A DNA stretch of 64,000 nt, taken from contig JBJHBT010000007.1 in NCBI GenBank assembly GCA_050485645.1, forward strand, positions 1-64,000. The letters run 5' to 3'. Position numbers and translations under genes: made by a program. Positions 17,654 to 27,972 of the stretch are shown here, piece by piece. The notes under the pieces were generated by a model that ran no database searches, was not told the DNA's origin, and was given only the letters and a program-made list of their open reading frames with translations. The stretch comes from JBJHBP01 sp050485645 (GTDB taxonomy: Bacteria > Pseudomonadota > Gammaproteobacteria > Steroidobacterales > Rariloculaceae). Each line of letters starts with the position of its first letter. Position 1 is the first letter of the stretch.

Positions 17654-19090
17654 ATGGATTGGGAAATCGTCATCGGGCTGGAAATCCACACCCAACTCGC
17701 CACGGCCAGCAAGATTTTTTCGGGCGCGGCCACGCGCTACGGCGCCGAACCCAATACCCAGGCCAGCCTGGTGGACCTGGGCTACCCCGGTGTACTTCCG
17801 GTGCTGAACGGCACGGCAGTGCGCATGGCGGTGAAGTTCGGTCTGGCCACCGGCTGCACGATCGCGCCGCGCAGCGTGTTCGCGCGCAAGAACTACTTCT
17901 ACCCCGATCTGCCCAAGGGCTATCAGATCAGCCAGTACGAACTGCCCATCGTGCACGGCGGCAGTCTGGACATCGTGCTCGAGGACGGCAGCGTAAAAAC
18001 CATCGGCATCACGCGCGCGCATCTGGAAGAAGACGCCGGCAAGTCGCTGCACGAGGACTATCACGGACAATCCGGCATCGACCTGAACCGCGCCGGCACG
18101 CCACTGCTGGAGATCGTCTCCGAACCCGACCTGCGCTCGGCCGCCGAGGCCGGCGCCTACATGCGCAAGATCCACACGCTGGTACGCTATCTGGACATTT
18201 CCGATGGCAACATGCAGGAAGGCTCGTTCCGCTGTGACGCCAATATCTCGGTACGTCCGCGCGGTGACTCGAAACTCGGCACACGCACCGAGCTGAAAAA
18301 CCTGAATTCGTTCCGATTCATCGAACGGGCCATCGTCCGCGAAGCCGAACGCCAGATCGACGTGATCGAGAGCGGTGGCAGGGTGGTGCAGGAAACCCGG
18401 CTGTACGATCCGGACCGCGACGAGACACGGCCGATGCGTGGCAAGGAAGAGGCCAACGACTATCGCTACTTCCCGGATCCGGATCTCCTGCCGGTAATCA
18501 TTGACGACGCGTTCATTACCGCGGTGCGCGACGAACTGCCGGAACTGCCCGACACCAGACGCGAACGCTTCATGCAGGACTACGGGCTGTCGACCTACGA
18601 TGCCGGTGTCCTGACAGCCGCTCGCGCGCTTGCCGACTACTTCGAACGGCTTGCCGGCTCGACCGCCGCGACAGCGAAGGTGGCCGCAAACTGGGTCACC
18701 GGCGAGCTGACCGGCGCCCTGAATCGAGAAGGCCTGGAGATCCATCAGTCACGCATCACGCCATCGATGCTGGCGACGCTGCTCGACAGAATTGCCGACG
18801 GCACGATCTCCGGCAAAATCGCCAAGGAGGTCTTCGAGGCCGCTTGGAACGGCGAGGGCGACGTGGATGCGATCATCGCCGGTCGCGGCCTGACCCAGAT
18901 CACCGACACGGCCAGCATCGAAGCCATGGTCGATGATGTGATCGGTGCGAATGCCGCCCAGGTACAGCAGTATCGTGACGGCAGAACGCAGGTGCTGGGC
19001 TTTCTCGTCGGTCAGGTGATGAAGGCCTCGCGCGGCAAGGCGAATCCGCAGCAGGTCAACGAGATCCTGCGCCGCAAACTGGACGGCTGA
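17654..19090 (+). CDS. gatB: Glutamyl-tRNA(Gln) amidotransferase subunit B
   Basis: Binds the misacylated tRNA, phosphorylates its glutamate or aspartate and transfers ammonia, 478 aa. The N-terminal cradle has VIGLEIHTQL, YPGVLPVLN, KNYFYPDLPKGYQISQYE and DLNRAGTPLLEIVSEPD. The helical YqeY-like tail (from about residue 300) ends in GQVMKASRGKANPQQVNEIL. With gatA and gatC it allows Gln-tRNA and/or Asn-tRNA to be made by transamidation. Confidence 0.98.
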   Translation: MDWEIVIGLEIHTQLATASKIFSGAATRYGAEPNTQASLVDLGYPGVLPVLNGTAVRMAVKFGLATGCTIAPRSVFARKNYFYPDLPKGYQISQYELPIVHGGSLDIVLEDGSVKTIGITRAHLEEDAGKSLHEDYHGQSGIDLNRAGTPLLEIVSEPDLRSAAEAGAYMRKIHTLVRYLDISDGNMQEGSFRCDANISVRPRGDSKLGTRTELKNLNSFRFIERAIVREAERQIDVIESGGRVVQETRLYDPDRDETRPMRGKEEANDYRYFPDPDLLPVIIDDAFITAVRDELPELPDTRRERFMQDYGLSTYDAGVLTAARALADYFERLAGSTAATAKVAANWVTGELTGALNREGLEIHQSRITPSMLATLLDRIADGTISGKIAKEVFEAAWNGEGDVDAIIAGRGLTQITDTASIEAMVDDVIGANAAQVQQYRDGRTQVLGFLVGQVMKASRGKANPQQVNEILRRKLDG

Positions 19091-19092
19091 TC

Positions 19093-20070
19093 ATGAATGA
19101 GCTGCAACAGTTCGTATTCGAGGGAGTGCACGTGCGCGGCGCGCTGGTACGTCTGCGCGAAACCTGGCGCAGCGTCCTGGCCGATCACCACTATCCTCGC
19201 GAACTGGAGCGCCTGCTCGGAGAAAGCGTGGCAGCCACCCTGTTGCTGGGCAGCGTACTGAAGAACCAGCCGAAGGTTTCCATGCAGCTGCAGGGCGAAG
19301 GCCGTCTCAGCCTGTTGCTGGTGCAGTGCGCCGCGGACCGCAGCGGGCCGTCCGCGCATCCGGATCAACCCACGGACGCGGCGTCCGGCGAAGCGGGCAG
19401 CGATGGCGGCATCGCGCACAACGGCAGCGGCGCCCTGGCGCCGTTGCGCGTACGCGGAATGGCGCAGTGGCGCGAACAACCGGATGGCGGCCCGTGGCTG
19501 CATGACGGACGAATGGCGGTCAATGTGGAAACCGGCGGCGCCAACGGCCTCTATCAGGGCATCGTGCCACTGGTCAGCAATGTGCTCAGCGAGTGCCTGG
19601 AATCCTACTTCCGGCAGTCTGAGCAGCTGCCCACGCGGCTTTTCCTGAGATCCGCCGAAGAGTCCGCGGCGGTGGCCGGCGCCGACGCTGGTGTCAGCGG
19701 ACTGCTGCTGCAGGTTCTCCCCGGCGCCACACGGACACCGGAACTGTTCGAGGAACTGACGGCACTGGCCAACACCGTGTCAACCGAGGAACTGAACGAC
19801 CTGCCGGCGGACATCCTGCTGCAACGCCTGTTTGCCGGCCATACCCTGCGCCTGTTCAGGCCACGACCGGTAATGCACGACTGCCGCTGCACGCCCGATC
19901 ATCTCGCCGACGTCGTGCGCATGCTGGGAGAAGCGGAACTTCGCTCGCTGCTGACCGATCCGGGCTGGGTGGAGCTGAACTGTGAATTCTGCAATCGTGC
20001 ATTCCGCTACGATGAGTCCGGCATCGATGCCGTGCTGCGCGGCGAAGCACCGGGCGCACGGCTGCATTGA
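19093..20070 (+). CDS. hslO: Redox-regulated chaperone Hsp33
   Basis: A 33-kDa holdase activated by oxidative unfolding of its zinc centre. It is 325 aa with the zinc cysteines as CRC and CEFC near the C-terminus. N-terminal FEGVHVRGALVRL and PLVSN are typical. Compared with the usual ~290 aa there is an insertion of roughly 30 residues rich in G, S, A, P and D at about residues 84-115. It follows gatB by 2 bp, so translation is probably coupled. Confidence 0.95.
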   Translation: MNELQQFVFEGVHVRGALVRLRETWRSVLADHHYPRELERLLGESVAATLLLGSVLKNQPKVSMQLQGEGRLSLLLVQCAADRSGPSAHPDQPTDAASGEAGSDGGIAHNGSGALAPLRVRGMAQWREQPDGGPWLHDGRMAVNVETGGANGLYQGIVPLVSNVLSECLESYFRQSEQLPTRLFLRSAEESAAVAGADAGVSGLLLQVLPGATRTPELFEELTALANTVSTEELNDLPADILLQRLFAGHTLRLFRPRPVMHDCRCTPDHLADVVRMLGEAELRSLLTDPGWVELNCEFCNRAFRYDESGIDAVLRGEAPGARLH

Positions 20071-20100
20071 CCGGCGGCGCCTGACGCATCAGGACCACCC

Positions 20101-20179
20101 GGCAACCCGGCAACCCGGCAACCCGGCAACCCGGCAACCCGGCAACCCGGCAACCCGGCAACCCGGCAACCCGGCAACC
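20101..20179. repeat. 8-bp tandem repeat, about 9.9 copies
   Basis: The unit GGCAACCC is repeated without error about ten times between hslO and tldD, ending 56 bp before the tldD start. Such a short perfect array is prone to slipped-strand length change. It is not a CRISPR: there are no spacers. Confidence 0.95.
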
Positions 20180-20235
20180 GCGGGTATCATAGCCGGCGCC
20201 ACAGACGGCTGTGGCAACAACACCGGATCATCACC

Positions 20236-21687
20236 ATGACCGACATATTGGCAAACCGCTTTCGCCAGGCCCTGCCAGGTGGTCTGGACTTCGCCAGCCT
20301 GCGACATCACCGTGACATCGAACAGGAATTCACGGTCCGGCACGGCAACGTGCTGCCGATGCGTTCCGGGCTCGACGAAGGCGCGATGATTACCGTGCAC
20401 GCCGGAGGCGGTACCGGCTACGCCGCCACGGCCGACCTCAGTCTCAGCGGCCTGAAGCGCGCCTGCCGACAGGCGCTGCACTGGGCCGAAGTCACGGCCC
20501 GGCTCGGGCTTGTCGACACGCGCGGCATGCAGGTCAGCCACTCGCAGGGGACATTCGCCAGCCCCGTGCGCAGGCCGTGGGATCAGGTGGCGCTGGCCGA
20601 CAAGGTGGTGCTGTTGCAGTCCGCCTGCAAGGCGCTGATGGGTCACGCCAGCATCGTCGACAGCGCCGCAACGCTGTGGCACACACGCTCCCACCGCGTC
20701 CATGTCACCGACGCCGGCGGGCACATCGAACAGACCTTCGACCGACTGATTCCGATGCTGCGTGCCACGGCCAATCGCGGCACGCGCACCGAGTCCCGCA
20801 CGCTGGGCGGCCTGGGCTGGGTACGTCAGCAGGGATTAGAGGTGCTGGACGAATGCCGCTTCGCGGAATCAGCCGGTGAAATTGCCGCCGACGCGGTGAT
20901 GCTGCTGGATGCCGAGGACTGTCCGACCGGGCGCATGGACCTGCTGCTGGCGCCCGATCAGATGCTGCTGCAGATCCACGAATCGATCGGCCATCCACTT
21001 GAACTGGACAGGATTCTCGGCGACGAACGCAACTATGCCGGCCGCAGCTTCGTCACGCTGGACATGTTCGGCGATTATCAATATGGATCGCAGCTGTTGA
21101 ACGTCACCTTCGACCCGACAATGCCCGAACAGGCCGCCAGCTATGCGTTCGACGACGACGGCAGGCAGGCCGAAAAGCTGTGGCTGATTCGCGATGGCGT
21201 GCTGCTGCGGCCGCTGGGCGGCACCCTGTCGCGCGACCGCGCCGCGTCGCAGCTGCCGGGCTTCGAAGGCACCGCCAATTCGCGCGCCGACAGTTGGCGA
21301 CGCCCGCCCATCGACCGCATGGCCAACCTCAACATCGAGCCCGGCACCAGTCGCTTCGAAGACATGGTCGCCGACATTGAACGCGGCATCCACATGCGCA
21401 CCAACTGCTCGTGGTCGATCGACGACTCGCGTAACAAGTTTCAGTTCGGCTGCGAGTGGGGCCAGCTGATCGAGAATGGCCGACTCACGCGCATCGTTCG
21501 CAAACCAGGTTACCGCGGCATATCGGCGAACTTCTGGCGCAGCCTGGCCGGGGTCGGCGATCGCGACAGCCTGCGTGTGCTCGGCACACCCTACTGCGGC
21601 AAGGGCGAACCGAACCAGGCCGTGTTCGTCGGCCACGCCTCGCCTGCGTGCCTGTTCCGCAACGCCGACGTCTTCGGGGCCGACTGA
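20236..21687 (+). CDS. tldD: TldD metalloprotease
   Basis: Catalytic subunit of the TldD-TldE heterodimer that degrades unfolded peptides and matures some modified peptides. It is 483 aa. The zinc motif HExxxH is present as HESIGH in LQIHESIGHPLELDR. GFEGTANSRADSW and MRTNCSWSIDDSRNKFQF are family blocks. Its stop overlaps the tldE start (TGATG). Confidence 0.95.
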   Translation: MTDILANRFRQALPGGLDFASLRHHRDIEQEFTVRHGNVLPMRSGLDEGAMITVHAGGGTGYAATADLSLSGLKRACRQALHWAEVTARLGLVDTRGMQVSHSQGTFASPVRRPWDQVALADKVVLLQSACKALMGHASIVDSAATLWHTRSHRVHVTDAGGHIEQTFDRLIPMLRATANRGTRTESRTLGGLGWVRQQGLEVLDECRFAESAGEIAADAVMLLDAEDCPTGRMDLLLAPDQMLLQIHESIGHPLELDRILGDERNYAGRSFVTLDMFGDYQYGSQLLNVTFDPTMPEQAASYAFDDDGRQAEKLWLIRDGVLLRPLGGTLSRDRAASQLPGFEGTANSRADSWRRPPIDRMANLNIEPGTSRFEDMVADIERGIHMRTNCSWSIDDSRNKFQFGCEWGQLIENGRLTRIVRKPGYRGISANFWRSLAGVGDRDSLRVLGTPYCGKGEPNQAVFVGHASPACLFRNADVFGAD

Positions 21688-23009
21688 TGCAACAGCTGTT
21701 CTACGAACTGGCCGATCACGCCACCTCGCTGCTCCGCGGCGATGAAGTGTTCACGGCCTCGCTGGCGGCGGAATCCTCGCAGTTCTGCCGTTTCAACCGT
21801 GCACGCATACGTCAGGCCGGCTGCGTGCGGCAGGCCGTACTGCACCTGCGCCTGATCCGCGGGCGACGCAACGCCAGCGCCACGCTGACGCTGTCCGGCA
21901 ATGCCGACAGCGACCGCGAACGGGTTGCGCACGCACTGACGACGCTGCGCGAGCAGCTCACGATACTGCCGGAAGACCCGCACCTGCTGTACGCCACTGA
22001 GCCGCACAGCAGCGAATCCATTGTCGCCACGCCCCTGCCGGATGCACACGACACCGTGGCTTCGATCGCCGACGCGGCACGGGATATGGATCTGGTCGGC
22101 ATCTACGCCTCCGGACCCGTGCAGCGAGGCTTCGCCAGTTCGATCGGACAGCGCAACTGGCATGAGCGCAGCAGCTTCAACTTCGACTTCAGCTGTTATT
22201 TGCACGAAGACCGTGCGGTGAAGGACAGCATGACGGGCACCGTATGGAACGACGCCGCATTCACCGCACGCCTGGATGCGGTGCGTGAACAACTCGCCCT
22301 GCTTGCCCAACCCGCGCGTACGGTGGCGCCGGGCAACTACCGCGTCTACCTGGCACCGGCGGCGCTGAAGGAAATATGGGAACTGCTGTGCTGGGACGCA
22401 TTCGGCCTGCGCGCGCACCGTACCCGGCAGACACCGCTGCTGCGCATGATCGACGACGGTCAACGGCTGTCCGAACTCGTGACGCTGCACGAGGACACCG
22501 CTGGCGGACTGGCGCCGGACTTCGACGACGCCGGTTTCATGCGCCCCCCTGGCGTGACGCTGATTGAACACGGCCGCTATCGCGACGCGATGATTTCAGC
22601 GCGTTCGGCACAGGAATACGGCACCGCGACCAATGGCGCGAACGCCAGCGAACGACCGCAGTCGCTGGCCATGCGGGCCGGCAGCCTGGCCGCCAACGAC
22701 ATTGCCGCCGCGCTTCAGGACGGCCTGTGGATCAGCAATCTGTGGTATCTGAACTATTCCGATCGCGATGCATGCCGCATCACCGGCATCACGCGGTTCG
22801 CCTGCTTCGTCGTTGAACGCGGGCGCATCGTGGCGCCGCTGAATGTGATGCGTTTCGACGATTCGGTGCTGCGCATGCTGGGTCCGCATCTGCTCGGCCT
22901 GACGCGCGACATCGACTGGCAGGCCAGCCCGTCCACCTACGGCGAGCGCAGCGTCGAATCCACGCGGCTGCCCGGTGCGCTGGTCGATCAGGTGACGCTG
23001 ACGCTGTAG
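21687..23009 (+). CDS. tldE: TldE/PmbA-like partner of TldD
   Basis: A 440-aa protein of the PmbA/TldE family that lacks the HExxxH zinc motif, as expected for the non-catalytic partner. Blocks such as VGIYASGPVQRGFASSIGQ, YRVYLAPAALKEIWELL and LWISNLWYLNYSDRD...CFVVERG support it. The start ATG 21687 overlaps the tldD stop by 1 nt. In E. coli the two genes are unlinked; here they are coupled. Confidence 0.9.
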   Translation: MQQLFYELADHATSLLRGDEVFTASLAAESSQFCRFNRARIRQAGCVRQAVLHLRLIRGRRNASATLTLSGNADSDRERVAHALTTLREQLTILPEDPHLLYATEPHSSESIVATPLPDAHDTVASIADAARDMDLVGIYASGPVQRGFASSIGQRNWHERSSFNFDFSCYLHEDRAVKDSMTGTVWNDAAFTARLDAVREQLALLAQPARTVAPGNYRVYLAPAALKEIWELLCWDAFGLRAHRTRQTPLLRMIDDGQRLSELVTLHEDTAGGLAPDFDDAGFMRPPGVTLIEHGRYRDAMISARSAQEYGTATNGANASERPQSLAMRAGSLAANDIAAALQDGLWISNLWYLNYSDRDACRITGITRFACFVVERGRIVAPLNVMRFDDSVLRMLGPHLLGLTRDIDWQASPSTYGERSVESTRLPGALVDQVTLTL

Positions 23010-23045
23010 TCGGGCGCTGCACGCAACCCGCGCGTCGCGATCCGC

Positions 23046-23928
23046 TCACGCATGCCGGTCCGGCACCGCCGCCGCCCGCCGTGCCCCGCGCAGTGCCGTC
23101 ACGCGATCGTGACCGGCCAGATCACGATGAACACCGTCCACCACGAGACCGGCTTCGGCGGCCACCTCCGCGACGCCGGCGCGCTGCACACTGCCGTGTT
23201 CGATCAGCAGCAGGGAATGCGGCCACAGATGCGGCGATGCCGTGCCCACGATCTCCCTGATGGCTGCCAGCCCATCCACGCCGGCGGCCAGCGCCAGACG
23301 CGGCTCGAAGCGCAGCGCCGACGTCAGTGCGGGATCGTCGGCGCAGACATAGGGCGGATTGGAAACGACCACATCGTAACGGGTGTCGGACAGCGCATCG
23401 AACCAGTGCGAACGCACGAAGTCCACTTGCAGTCCGAGTGCCGCGGCGTTGCGCCGCGCAACTGCCAGGGCCGCCTCACTCACATCCACCGCGCTCACGT
23501 CGGCGTCCGGACGCCGATGCTTGATCGCCAGTGCGATTGCACCCGTGCCGGTCCCCAGATCCAGCACCGTGCCAGGCCTGTCCTGAGGCAGCGCCGCCAG
23601 TGCGTGCTCCACCAGCAGCTCGGTCTCCGGTCGCGGCACCAGCGTGTCGGCCGTGACCTCCAGCATCAGTCCATGGAATTCACGCTGGCCGACGATCAGC
23701 GCATACGGCTCACCGCGGCCGCGGCGCCCGATCAGCGACCGATAGCGCCGCGTGACATCCGAAGTCACCTCACGCTCGGGAAAGGCCATCACCGTACTGC
23801 GCCGCCAGCCGGTGACATGGGCCAGCAGCAGTTCCGCTTCCAGACGCGGCTCCGCAACGAGACCGTTCAGCCGGTCTCGAGCCGACCGCAGCAGATCGCC
23901 CACGGCGATGCCGCGGGCACCGGCATCA

Positions 23929-23936
<8 letters not shown>
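23046..23936 (-). CDS. prmC: Release factor glutamine N5-methyltransferase PrmC
   Basis: Methylates the glutamine of the GGQ motif of release factors with SAM. It is 296 aa from ATG 23936, which overlaps the prfA end by 8 bp. The motifs are VLDLGTGTGAIALAI (SAM) and VVSNPPYV (NPPY substrate motif). It forms the conserved prfA-prmC pair and is convergent with tldE. Confidence 0.96.
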
Positions 23937-25017
<1,081 letters not shown>

Positions 25018-25389
25018 GTGAATCCGGATACCGGTTGATGAGGCCGGCAATAGCGCGGACGGCCCGTGTGGCGCAGGAAGCGGGCGAAATTGTCAGGGAA
25101 TCGCCCGGTATCCACAAGAATCCGCTGAGGTATAGTGTTGCGGCCGGCGGCCACGGCGGCCCCCCGCCCCCCCACCCGCCCAGGAAGGGACAGACCCACA
25201 GTATGGATTTNNNNNNNNNNTCATGGGGGGGGGGGGGGGGGGGGGCGTTTTTGGGGGTTTATTTTTCTTGTAACGCCGGTCTAACAAACAACCCCCGGTT
25301 TTTTTTTGGTGGGGGGGGCGGGGCCGGGGGCGCCCCCGGCCCCCGCCACCGGACCATGAAGGGACTGACCCAGTGTATGGATTGACCCC
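25018..25389. other. Assembly gap region with low-quality sequence
   Basis: Ten Ns at 25211-25220 mark a scaffold gap. To its right are a 21-G run (25225-25245) and further poly-T, poly-G and poly-C runs to about 25345. A 26-nt sequence at 25184-25209 recurs with a few mismatches at 25358-25383, as if the two contig ends overlap. No gene can be read here. Starts and promoters next to it should be treated with caution. Confidence 0.9.
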
Positions 25390-27183
25390 GTGAATCGAAA
25401 GATGACAGGCCGGCCGATATGGCTGCTGATCGCCTCCGTCTGCTGCGGGTGCGCAGCACTGCCGCAGCAGGATCAGGCGGATCGGCGCATCGCGTTCGAT
25501 ACGCAGCTGCTGCGTGGCGACATCGCGATCGAACGCCAGCAGCTCGGTCCGGCCACCGATCACTACGTGCAGGCGTCGCTGCTGTCCGACGACCCGGCCG
25601 TCGCCGAAAGGGCGACGCGGATGGCCCATGAACTGGGCATGACCGAGTCCGGCCGGATCGCGCTGGACCGTTGGCGCGAGCTCGCCCCCGACGACGAGCG
25701 TGTCCACTACTTCTCCGGCGTGCTTGAAGCACGCTCAGGCAGGCCCGACCGCGCCACCCAGGATTTCATCCGGCTGATCGACACGCTCGGCGATCCGGGC
25801 ATCGCCATGGCGCTGATCACGGATTCACTCGACAACGAACGAGACACCCAGGCCGCCGTACAGGTGCTGTCGGCGCTGTTACGGCGCTACCCGGACACGC
25901 TCGAAGGCCACTACGGTCTGGCGCGATTCGCCCTGCGCTCGGGCGACTTCGACATGGCACTGCGCAACGCCGCGGCGGCGGCGACGCTGGGACCGGACTG
26001 GGTGGACGCCCAGCTGCTGTATGCGCGTACGCTGCTGGTGGCCGGTCGCACGACGGAGAGTCTGGCCATCGCGGAACGGATGGCCGAACAGCACGATGAT
26101 CTGGAGACCCGTCTGCAGCATGCCGAGCTGCTGATTTCCGCCGGCCGTCCGCAGCAGGCGCGGGCGTTGCTGAGCGACATACTGCAAAGCAATCCCGGTC
26201 TGCCCGAGGCCACCAGGGCACTCGGCTATCTGGCGCTGACCCAGAACGACCTGACCGAGGCGAGCGGCTATTTCAACGAATTGCGCAACGAGCCCCGCTA
26301 TCGGGACGAAGCGTTCTTCTATCTGGGCCGCATCGCCGAAACCGAGGGACGTTTTCTGCAGGCCACGCGATCCTACCAGCGCGTCACTTCGGGCAATCAT
26401 GCCGTCGAGGCGCAGCTGCGCACCGCGCGCGTGCTGCTGGCCGAGATGGAAGATGGCGATGGCGCGCTGCGCCACCTGGAGGAATTCGGCAACGCCAATC
26501 CGCGTTTCTACGCCGAGCTGCTGATCGCGCGCGGACAGATCCTGCTGCACATGGAGCGGCCGGAAGCCGCCATGGCGCTGATCACCGAGGCGGTCGCCGA
26601 CAACCCGGACGACGAATCGCTGCATGCCGTTCATGCGCGCATGCATGTGATTCTCGCGCACGACTCACTGGACCGGCGCGCGCTGGACGAAGCCGAAGCC
26701 ACGCTGAACCGCGGGCTGGCGCTGTATCCGGACGACCCCTCGCTGCGCTACTCGATGGCGCTGGTGTATGAACGTCAGGGGCGCGCGCGGCGTTCGGTGA
26801 ATCTGCTGCGGCAGCTGGTGGCGGAATATCCGGACAGCCCAGCCTATCTGAACGCCCTGGGCTACGTATTGACCGACGGACTGAACCGCCACAACGAGGC
26901 GCGTGGCTACATCCAGCAGGCACTTGCCATGGACCCGGACAATGCCGCCATCATCGACAGCATGGGCTGGCTGCTGTTCAGGATGGGCGACGCGGAAGCC
27001 GCGCTGGACTATCTGGAACGTGCCTACCGGCTCGAAGACGAAGCCGAAATCGCAGCCCACCTGATCGAAGTTCACTGGACGCTGGGCAACCGCGAGCTGG
27101 CCCTGGAACTGCTGGACGAAGCCTATGAGCGTGACCCGGAAAGCCCGCACCTGAACGACCTGAATCGCAGGCTCAGGCAATGA
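25390..27183 (+). CDS. TPR-repeat lipoprotein upstream of lolB
   Basis: A 597-aa protein with an N-terminal signal and lipobox-like SVCCGCAAL, followed by tandem tetratricopeptide repeats over nearly the whole length (for example NPGLPEATRALGYLALTQND and DNAAIIDSMGWLLFRMGDAE). It is probably anchored to the outer membrane as a protein-protein interaction scaffold. It overlaps lolB by 4 nt, a linkage seen in other gammaproteobacteria. I use GTG 25390; ATG 25402 is equally plausible because of the poor sequence just upstream. Confidence 0.85.
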   Translation: MNRKMTGRPIWLLIASVCCGCAALPQQDQADRRIAFDTQLLRGDIAIERQQLGPATDHYVQASLLSDDPAVAERATRMAHELGMTESGRIALDRWRELAPDDERVHYFSGVLEARSGRPDRATQDFIRLIDTLGDPGIAMALITDSLDNERDTQAAVQVLSALLRRYPDTLEGHYGLARFALRSGDFDMALRNAAAAATLGPDWVDAQLLYARTLLVAGRTTESLAIAERMAEQHDDLETRLQHAELLISAGRPQQARALLSDILQSNPGLPEATRALGYLALTQNDLTEASGYFNELRNEPRYRDEAFFYLGRIAETEGRFLQATRSYQRVTSGNHAVEAQLRTARVLLAEMEDGDGALRHLEEFGNANPRFYAELLIARGQILLHMERPEAAMALITEAVADNPDDESLHAVHARMHVILAHDSLDRRALDEAEATLNRGLALYPDDPSLRYSMALVYERQGRARRSVNLLRQLVAEYPDSPAYLNALGYVLTDGLNRHNEARGYIQQALAMDPDNAAIIDSMGWLLFRMGDAEAALDYLERAYRLEDEAEIAAHLIEVHWTLGNRELALELLDEAYERDPESPHLNDLNRRLRQ

Positions 27184-27788
27184 TCAGAGGCACGGCGGTA
27201 CTGGCGGCCGCGCTGATGCTCGGCGCCTGTGCCCACCTGCCCGTGGAGGGCGACGGCCTGTCGCGGAACGAAAGGCAGGCACGGCTGAATGCGATGCCTG
27301 GCTGGGACATGCGCGGTCGCGTCGCCGTCAGTTCCACGGCGGGCGGGTTCCAGGGCAGTTTTCAGTGGCGCAGCATGGCCGATGCGATCGAACTGACTGT
27401 GCGCGGTCCGTTCGGGGCCGCGATTCTGAATGTCAACGGCACACCCGAGTCACTCACCGTAACGGCGCGCGGCGACACCTGGCTGCTCGGCGATCCGGAA
27501 GCCGAGCTGTCGGAACTGCTGGGCTGGTGGATGCCGGTGGCCAGTCTGCGCACGTGGCTGATCGGGCTGCCGGACCCTGCATACCGCGCACAGACCGAGG
27601 GTGGCCCGTTGCGCACACTGAGTGCACTGGAGCAGCGCCTTTGGCGGGTGGAGTATCCCACCTATCAGCTCAGTCACGGACTGCTGCTGCCACGCCGCAT
27701 CGACATGCGCCACGGCGAGCTGTCACTGAGGCTGACCGTCGACGACTTCACGCCGCACGCGACCGCGGACAGCGCGCGCTTGAACTGA
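27180..27788 (+). CDS. lolB: Outer-membrane lipoprotein receptor LolB
   Basis: Accepts lipoproteins from LolA and inserts them in the outer membrane. It is 202 aa with lipobox LMLGAC. WDMRGRVAVSSTAGGFQGSF, LTVRGPFGAAIL and LLGWWMPVASLRTWLIGLPD match the family. It starts within the end of the TPR gene (ATGA). ispE, often the next gene, is absent; tRNA-Gln follows 75 bp later. Confidence 0.94.
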   Translation: MIRGTAVLAAALMLGACAHLPVEGDGLSRNERQARLNAMPGWDMRGRVAVSSTAGGFQGSFQWRSMADAIELTVRGPFGAAILNVNGTPESLTVTARGDTWLLGDPEAELSELLGWWMPVASLRTWLIGLPDPAYRAQTEGGPLRTLSALEQRLWRVEYPTYQLSHGLLLPRRIDMRHGELSLRLTVDDFTPHATADSARLN

Positions 27789-27863
27789 GCGGTATCGCGC
27801 CAGCACAATACGCCCGCGCAGGGAATCCGGAACAGACCGTTCCGATCAATTCGGCAGTCAGGA

Positions 27864-27938
27864 TGGGGTGTAGCCAAGTGGTAAGGCAACGGGTTTTGAT
27901 CCCGTGATACGCAGGTTCGAATCCTGCCACCCCAGCCA
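27864..27938 (+). tRNA. tRNA-Gln (anticodon TTG)
   Basis: A complete 75-nt cloverleaf with acceptor stem TGGGGTG/CACCCCA, discriminator G and encoded CCA. The anticodon stem ACGGG/CCCGT holds the loop TTTTGAT, which gives anticodon TTG. Its position upstream of prs is common in gammaproteobacteria. Confidence 0.97.
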
Positions 27939-27972
27939 CCATTCGCCTTCCACCGGTTTGGAGTAACACAGC

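Noticed and set aside
20101..20179. CRISPR array
   Set aside because: The 8-bp units are directly joined with no spacers, and no cas genes are present.
25093..25707. Open frames reading through the N gap
   Set aside because: They consist of homopolymer artefact and antisense sequence around the scaffold gap.
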